A stretch of DNA of 64,000 nt from the NCBI RefSeq assembly GCF_018448785.1, contig NZ_JAHCLU010000015.1, positions 1 through 64,000 on the forward strand, given 5' to 3'. Position numbers and translations under genes: made by a program. Positions 59,149-64,000 of this stretch are shown here, piece by piece (the first letter of the stretch is position 1; the number at the start of each line of letters is the position of its first letter). The notes beneath the pieces were generated by a model. It saw only the letters and a program-made list of their open reading frames with translations. It did not search any database and was not told the origin of the DNA. This stretch comes from Halomonas jincaotanensis (lineage in GTDB: Bacteria; Pseudomonadota; Gammaproteobacteria; Pseudomonadales; Halomonadaceae).

Positions 59149-60438
59149 TCAGCCGCGCTGGACGACTTGCAGGTGGGGGGCGGTATTTCCCAGGTTCTCC
59201 AGCATCCTTTCCCTGTACCAGTCGATGAAATCGATGACGCCGAACTCGGCGGTCTCGGAGTAGGGTCCCGGCTGGTAGGCCACGGAGTTGATCCCGCGCT
59301 GGTTCTCCTCGACCAGGCGTCGATCCTCGTCGTTGGTGGCATCCCATACCTTGCGGATCTCATGGGGCTGGTAGTCGACCTCTTCCACGGCATCCTTGTG
59401 TACCAGCCACTTGGTGGTCACCAGCGTCTGCTGGGGTCCCAGCGGCAGCACCCTGAACACGACGGCGTGATCGCCCATGAAGTGGTTCCAGGAGTTGGGC
59501 AGGTGCAGGATGCGCAGCGAGCCCATGTCGGCGCTGGTGATCCGGCCCATCAGCTTGTTGCAGCCCGGCTTGCCATCCATGGTCATGGAGACCACGCCGT
59601 CGAGCAGGGGAGTGCGGGTCAGGCGATTGCGCTTGCCGAAACGCTCGAGTTGCCAGGGCACCTGCTGGGCATCCCATTCGCTCTGCTTCCTGGCCACCAG
59701 AGCCTTGTAGGCCGGTGTGGCCCGCGGGTCGTCGGTGTCGTCGAACTCCTGCAGCGAGTTGAGCAGTTCCGGATGGGCACCATTGCAGTGGTAGCACTCG
59801 CGGTTGTTCTCGAGCACCAGTTTCCAGTTGGCATTCTCGACGATATTGGACTCCACGGCGATCTTGACATTGGCCATGTCGTAGGGCTCGAGATAGTGCT
59901 CGAGAGTCACCAGGAAATCATCGATGGCGGGTGGCTGTTCCGCCAGGCTGATGAAGATGTAGCCCCCTGCCGTACGCACATGGATCGGCTTGAGGCCGTG
60001 GGCCGAGAGATCGAAGTCCTTGCCCATATCGCTGCCGGCGAACAGCAGTCGGCCGTCGAGCTCATAGGTCCACTGGTGGTAGGGACAGACCAGCTTGGCT
60101 ACCTTGCCCCTCTCGTGGACACAGAGACGCGAACCGCGGTGGCGGCAGACGTTGTGAAAGCCATGTACCTTGCCCTCGCTGCCGCGTACCAGGATCACCG
60201 GATTCTCCCCGATCTCCAGGGTCAGGTAGTTGCCCTTGGTGGGGATCTCGCAGGTCAGGCCGGCGAACAACCACTCCTTGGCGAAGATCTCCTGCATGTC
60301 CAGGGCGAAGACCCGGGCATCGTTGTAGAAGGGCTGTGGCAGCGAAAAGTGGCTGGGATGGCTGGCAAGCATCCGGCTCGCCGCTTCGCGGGTCGGTGTC
60401 AGCTCATCATCCAGGTGGACAAGGGAGATCGGGTCCAT
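59149..60438 (-). CDS. gbcA: Glycine betaine monooxygenase, Rieske oxygenase component GbcA
   Basis: The 429-aa oxygenase demethylates glycine betaine to dimethylglycine plus formaldehyde with GbcB. It has a Rieske domain (CRHRGSRLC and CPYHQWTY, about residues 92-118) and a catalytic domain with the mononuclear iron motif ENNRECYHCNGAHPELL (about 207-223). I chose ATG 60438, 9 bases after AAGAGG; ATG 60447 is directly adjacent to that site. It is divergent from gbcB, as in Pseudomonas. Confidence 0.93.
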   Translation of the reverse strand: MDPISLVHLDDELTPTREAASRMLASHPSHFSLPQPFYNDARVFALDMQEIFAKEWLFAGLTCEIPTKGNYLTLEIGENPVILVRGSEGKVHGFHNVCRHRGSRLCVHERGKVAKLVCPYHQWTYELDGRLLFAGSDMGKDFDLSAHGLKPIHVRTAGGYIFISLAEQPPAIDDFLVTLEHYLEPYDMANVKIAVESNIVENANWKLVLENNRECYHCNGAHPELLNSLQEFDDTDDPRATPAYKALVARKQSEWDAQQVPWQLERFGKRNRLTRTPLLDGVVSMTMDGKPGCNKLMGRITSADMGSLRILHLPNSWNHFMGDHAVVFRVLPLGPQQTLVTTKWLVHKDAVEEVDYQPHEIRKVWDATNDEDRRLVEENQRGINSVAYQPGPYSETAEFGVIDFIDWYRERMLENLGNTAPHLQVVQRG

Positions 60439-60777
60439 GGAATACATCCTCTTGCAGGCCGCATGTACGGCAGGTGACAAAGATTGGTGGCGAGGGAGGC
60501 TCGGGTGTCTTGGGTTTGTTCGTGTGCCGGTTGATGGATGCACGACGAGATCAGGGTTGATTCTGGATCAGCCCTTAAAGGGCGAGTTGTCTGCCGACGA
60601 CGGATCTCGATGCAGGGACGACGCGGGGGTCGGATAAAGGGGCGAGGGGTGGGAGTCATGGATATGGCCATGTCGCTGACAGGCAAGTCGCAACGGGGTC
60701 GCGTGGCGCAGAATTCGCCCCAACAGGCGATGGCGCGGCAGCCGAGCCTTCCATGGTGCATTGCAGGCGACCCGATA
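60439..60777. promoter_or_regulatory. gbcA-gbcB divergent regulatory region
   Basis: About 340 bases without a gene between the two oxygenase genes. GTCGC occurs at 60672, 60687 and 60698, twice as GTCGCnAC-like forms, which could be activator half-sites. GbdR is the expected regulator, but I cannot match its site with certainty. Confidence 0.45.
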
Positions 60778-61884
60778 ATGACAACGAGCTTCCTCAACCC
60801 CGTCACGACCCAGACCTGGACCAATGGCCGCCATGCCATGCGTTGCGTCAAGGTGATCCAGGAGACCTGGGACGTACGTACCTTCTGTTTCATGGCCGAG
60901 CAGCCGGTGCTGTTCTTCTTCAAGCCCGGGCAGTTCGTGACCCTGGAGCTCGAGATAGACGGCATGCAGGTCATGCGCTCCTACACCATCTCGAGCTCCC
61001 CCTCGATTCCCTACAGTATCTCGATCACCGTCAAGCGCCTGCCTGGCGGAAAGGTCTCGAACTGGCTTCACGACCACCTGAAGGCCGGCGACGAACTGGT
61101 AGTGCATGGCCCGGTGGGCAACTTCAATATCATGGACTACCCCGCCGAGAAGGTGCTCATGCTCTCCGGTGGCGTGGGGATCACTCCGCTGATGTCCATG
61201 GTGCGCTGGTTCTTCGATACCAACTCCATGGTTGACGTGGAGTTCGTGCACAGCGCTCGCTCCCCCCGCGACATCATCTACCATCGCGAACTGGAGCATA
61301 TCTTCTCGCGTATACCCGAATTCAAGCTGCATATCGTGACCGAGCGCAGCGGTGAACTGAACGAGAGCTGGGCGGGTTACCGGGGCTATCTCGCCCAGGC
61401 GATGCTCGAGCTGATGGTGCCGGACTTCATGGACCGCGAGATCTTCTGTTGCGGCCCCACGCCCTACATGAATGCCGTGAAGAGACTCCTGCGCAATAAC
61501 GATTTCGACATGAGCCACTACCACGAGGAGTCCTTCGCTGCCACGCCCATCGAGGTCCAGGAGGAGGTGCTTGAGCATGTCGAGCAGGCCGAGGCGCTGG
61601 CCGAGGAGTTCGACGTCGCCGACTTGATCAGCGTGGAATTTTCCTCTTCGGGCAAGAGCGTGCGCATCCATCCCGGCGAAACGGTGCACTCCGCCGCCGC
61701 CAAGCTGGGCCTGCACATCCCCAAGGCCTGCGGGATGGGCATCTGCGGGACCTGTCGGGTCCCCCTCAGCTCGGGGCAGGTGGAGATGGATCACAACGGC
61801 GGCATCACCGAGGAGGACCTCGCCGAGGGCTATATCCTCTCCTGTTGCAGCAAGCCGCTCGGCGATGTGGTGGTCGACTACTGA
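60778..61884 (+). CDS. gbcB: Glycine betaine monooxygenase, ferredoxin reductase component GbcB
   Basis: The 368-aa reductase feeds electrons from NAD(P)H to GbcA. It has an FNR-type FAD domain (MRSYTISSSPSIPYSI), an NAD domain (MLSGGVGITPLMSMVRWF) and a C-terminal plant-type [2Fe-2S] domain with CGMGICGTCRVPL and a final Cys in SCCSKPLG. The chosen ATG 60778 has only a weak ribosome site; the frame is open upstream without similarity. Confidence 0.92.
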   Translation: MTTSFLNPVTTQTWTNGRHAMRCVKVIQETWDVRTFCFMAEQPVLFFFKPGQFVTLELEIDGMQVMRSYTISSSPSIPYSISITVKRLPGGKVSNWLHDHLKAGDELVVHGPVGNFNIMDYPAEKVLMLSGGVGITPLMSMVRWFFDTNSMVDVEFVHSARSPRDIIYHRELEHIFSRIPEFKLHIVTERSGELNESWAGYRGYLAQAMLELMVPDFMDREIFCCGPTPYMNAVKRLLRNNDFDMSHYHEESFAATPIEVQEEVLEHVEQAEALAEEFDVADLISVEFSSSGKSVRIHPGETVHSAAAKLGLHIPKACGMGICGTCRVPLSSGQVEMDHNGGITEEDLAEGYILSCCSKPLGDVVVDY

Positions 61885-61888
61885 GCGA

Positions 61889-61917
61889 GCGCCATGCCGG
61901 CTTGTCCGGCATGGCGC
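61889..61917 (+). terminator. Hairpin terminator after gbcB
   Basis: GCGCCATGCCGG and CCGGCATGGCGC form a perfect 12-bp stem with a CTTGT loop, starting 5 bases after the stop codon. No T-run follows. Confidence 0.7.
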
Positions 61918-62055
61918 GGATGATACGGCCTTGTCGTAAACACACCGGGCCGTGACGCTTGCAAGCAGCATGCCGCACCCCGCCGGGGATACCATCACCG
62001 CACGCATCACAACCGAATCGATCTTCCCAACGACAATAGATCCGGAGTTTCCCAG

Positions 62056-63384
62056 ATGACCCATCGCGAAGGTTTCCGCTCCCAGGCTTCCCTGACTGAC
62101 TACGATCCTACCCTGGCCTCGGCCATCGCCGAGGAGACGGTGCGCCAGGAGGCGCACATCGAACTGATCGCCTCCGAGAACTACGCCAGCCGGCATGTCA
62201 TGGAGGCCCAGGGGTCCCAGCTGACCAACAAGTACGCCGAGGGCTATCCCGGCAAGCGCTACTACGGTGGCTGCGAGTTCGTCGACAAGGTGGAGACACT
62301 CGCCATCGAGCGTGCCTGTGCCCTCTTCGGTGCCGACTACGCCAATGTCCAGCCCCACTCAGGGGCCCAGGCCAATGCCGCCGTTTTCATGGCGCTGGTT
62401 TCCCCGGGTGACACCGTGCTGGGCATGAGCCTGGCCCATGGCGGCCACCTGACCCATGGTGCGGCGCCCAATTTCTCCGGCAAGCACTACAACGCGGTGC
62501 AGTATGGCCTGAATGCCGAGACCGGCGAGATCGACTACGCCGAGGTGGAACGCCTGGCGCGTGAGCATCAACCCAAGATGATCATCGCCGGTTTCTCCGC
62601 CTATTCGCGTGTCGTCGACTGGCGCCGCTTCCGGAGCATTGCCGATGAGGTGGGCGCCTGGTTGATGGTCGACATGGCCCACGTGGCCGGCCTGGTCGCC
62701 GCCGGTCTCTATCCGAGCCCGCTGTCCCATGCCCATGTCGTCACCACTACTACCCACAAGACCCTGCGTGGCCCGCGCGGGGGGCTGATTCTCTCCTCCC
62801 ATCCCGACGAGAGTCTCTACAAGAAGCTCAACGGCGCCGTCTTTCCGGGCCAGCAGGGTGGCCCACTGATGCATGTCATCGCCGCCAAGGCGGTGGCCTT
62901 TCGCGAGGCGATGAGCCAGGAGTTCGTGACCTACCAGCAGCGGGTCATCGACAATGCGCGAGTCATGGCCGGGGTGTTCATCGACCGTGGCTTCGATGTG
63001 GTCTCGGGCGGTACCGACGATCACCTCTTCCTGGTCTCGCTGATCCGTCAGGGCATCACCGGCAAGGATGCCGATGCCGCCCTGGGTCGCGCCCATATCA
63101 CCGTCAACAAGAACAGCGTCCCTAACGATCCCCAGAGCCCCTTCGTGACCTCCGGCCTGCGCATCGGTACGCCTGCGGTAACGACCCGCGGCTTTGGTGC
63201 CGATGACTGCGAGCAACTCGCCGGCTGGATCTGCGACGTCCTCGATGTGCTGGCCGAGCAGGGCAACACCAGCACGGTGGAAGCCGAGGTGCGTGAAAGG
63301 ACCGAGGCGCTGTGCGCTCGCTACCCGGTCTATGCAGAGACCGAGGCCGAGACCGCCAGTGTCAAGGCATCATCCGTAGGCTGA
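62056..63384 (+). CDS. glyA: Serine hydroxymethyltransferase
   Basis: The 442-aa PLP enzyme converts glycine plus methylene-tetrahydrofolate to serine. The PLP lysine lies in [14 protein letters not shown] (about residues 231-244), with [11 protein letters not shown] and [13 protein letters not shown] near the N-terminus. The N-terminal extension ([18 protein letters not shown]) resembles GlyA1 of betaine-degrading bacteria. Sited between gbcB and soxB, it likely captures glycine and the one-carbon unit released by sarcosine oxidase. Confidence 0.94.
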   Translation: MTHREGFRSQASLTDYDPTLASAIAEETVRQEAHIELIASENYASRHVMEAQGSQLTNKYAEGYPGKRYYGGCEFVDKVETLAIERACALFGADYANVQPHSGAQANAAVFMALVSPGDTVLGMSLAHGGHLTHGAAPNFSGKHYNAVQYGLNAETGEIDYAEVERLAREHQPKMIIAGFSAYSRVVDWRRFRSIADEVGAWLMVDMAHVAGLVAAGLYPSPLSHAHVVTTTTHKTLRGPRGGLILSSHPDESLYKKLNGAVFPGQQGGPLMHVIAAKAVAFREAMSQEFVTYQQRVIDNARVMAGVFIDRGFDVVSGGTDDHLFLVSLIRQGITGKDADAALGRAHITVNKNSVPNDPQSPFVTSGLRIGTPAVTTRGFGADDCEQLAGWICDVLDVLAEQGNTSTVEAEVRERTEALCARYPVYAETEAETASVKASSVG

Positions 63385-63443
63385 GTCGATTTCGTCAGGG
63401 TAGCGCCTGCACCGCCGGCCACGGCCGATCCAGGAGAGACAAC

Positions 63444-64000
63444 ATGCAACGATATTCAGGCTTCGGGCTGGTCAAGCACGCGCTGAGCCATCACGAGAAC
63501 TGGGAGCGCCAGTGGCGCAATCCCACCCCCAAGAAGCAGTACGACGTTATCATCATCGGCGGCGGTGGCCACGGCCTGGCGACGGCCTACTACCTGGCCA
63601 AGGAGCATGGCGTGAAGAATGTCGCCGTGCTCGAGAAGGGCTGGCTGGGCGGCGGCAACACCGCCCGTAACACCACCATCGTGCGCTCCAACTATCTCTG
63701 GGACGAATCCGCGGCCCTCTACGAGCATTCGATGAAGCTCTGGGAAGGGCTCTCCCGGGATATCAACTACAACGTGATGTTTTCACAGCGCGGGGTATTG
63801 AACCTCGGCCATACGCTGCAGGACATGCGCGACATCCAGCGCCGCGTGAATGCCAACCGCTTGAACGGCATCGACGGCGAGGTGCTCGATACCCGGGGCG
63901 TCCAGGAGATCGTGCCGATCCTCGACTGCTCGACCCGAGCCCGCTATCCGGTCCTCGGTGCTTCCTGGCAGCCGCGCGCCGGCGTGGCGCGCCATGACGC
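63444..64000 (+). CDS. soxB: Sarcosine oxidase beta subunit (5' part, runs off the window)
   Basis: The first 185 codons are present. The start [23 protein letters not shown] and the FAD-binding motif [20 protein letters not shown] (about residues 33-52), with the [18 protein letters not shown] segment, identify the beta subunit of heterotetrameric sarcosine oxidase, which yields glycine, methylene-tetrahydrofolate and H2O2. CAGGAGAG lies 5 bases before ATG 63444. soxD, soxA and soxG are expected beyond the window end. Confidence 0.92.
   Translation, partial: MQRYSGFGLVKHALSHHENWERQWRNPTPKKQYDVIIIGGGGHGLATAYYLAKEHGVKNVAVLEKGWLGGGNTARNTTIVRSNYLWDESAALYEHSMKLWEGLSRDINYNVMFSQRGVLNLGHTLQDMRDIQRRVNANRLNGIDGEVLDTRGVQEIVPILDCSTRARYPVLGASWQPRAGVARHD

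Noticed and set aside
61918..62055. A glycine or tetrahydrofolate riboswitch upstream of glyA
   Set aside because: I looked for the conserved glycine aptamer core and pairing and did not find them.

Overview
The window comes from a GC-rich gammaproteobacterium, most likely a halophile of the Halomonadaceae (Halomonas/Chromohalobacter type). The grounds are a chromosomal core block ordered much as in Pseudomonas relatives (amgK-murU, lptD, surA, pdxA, rsmA, apaG, apaH, glpE, cca, folK-folB, plsY, tsaD, rpsU-dnaG-rpoD), polyhydroxyalkanoate regulators, BCCT osmolyte transporters, and a large glycine betaine catabolic region. The genus is inferred, not proven. I saw no rRNA, tRNA, CRISPR array, transposase or phage gene.

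Region 1 (1-25300) is housekeeping: a retropepsin-like protease, rsmE, phaR, purD, a thioesterase, a phosphoribulokinase-like kinase, hinT, coq7, an OsmC protein, cell-wall recycling genes (murU, amgK), the outer-membrane biogenesis run lptD-surA-pdxA-rsmA-apaG-apaH-glpE-cca, folate genes, a phasin in an AT-rich island between the divergent folB and plsY, tsaD, and the macromolecular synthesis operon rpsU-dnaG-rpoD with its internal terminator. SurA is unusually short and lacks both parvulin domains.

Region 2 (25300-32950) holds serine deamination (sdaA with a divergent LysR gene), glutathione-dependent formaldehyde oxidation (frmA, frmB), mtgA flanked by what look like decayed pieces of a gbdR-type regulator and an M19 dipeptidase, an IalB-like secreted protein, and a second LysR gene.

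Region 3 (33040-40062) is a compact operon of aldehyde dehydrogenase, M19 dipeptidase, BCCT transporter, a large unrecognised protein, an LDH2/DUF3726-like protein and a RidA protein. I cannot assign it to a known pathway; it is the best candidate here for an undescribed catabolic system. Two adjacent genes in it each carry one apparent frameshift.

Region 4 (40358-64000) is the glycine betaine pathway: gbdR, dipeptidase, a V4R-like protein, dgcA-dgcB with a dedicated ETF pair, a BCCT transporter, glutathione-independent formaldehyde dehydrogenase, a two-gene NAD formate dehydrogenase, a split methylenetetrahydrofolate reductase, gbcA/gbcB (divergent), glyA and the start of soxB. Together with sdaA these encode glycine betaine -> dimethylglycine -> sarcosine -> glycine -> serine -> pyruvate, with the released methyl groups burned through formaldehyde and formate to CO2 or loaded on tetrahydrofolate.
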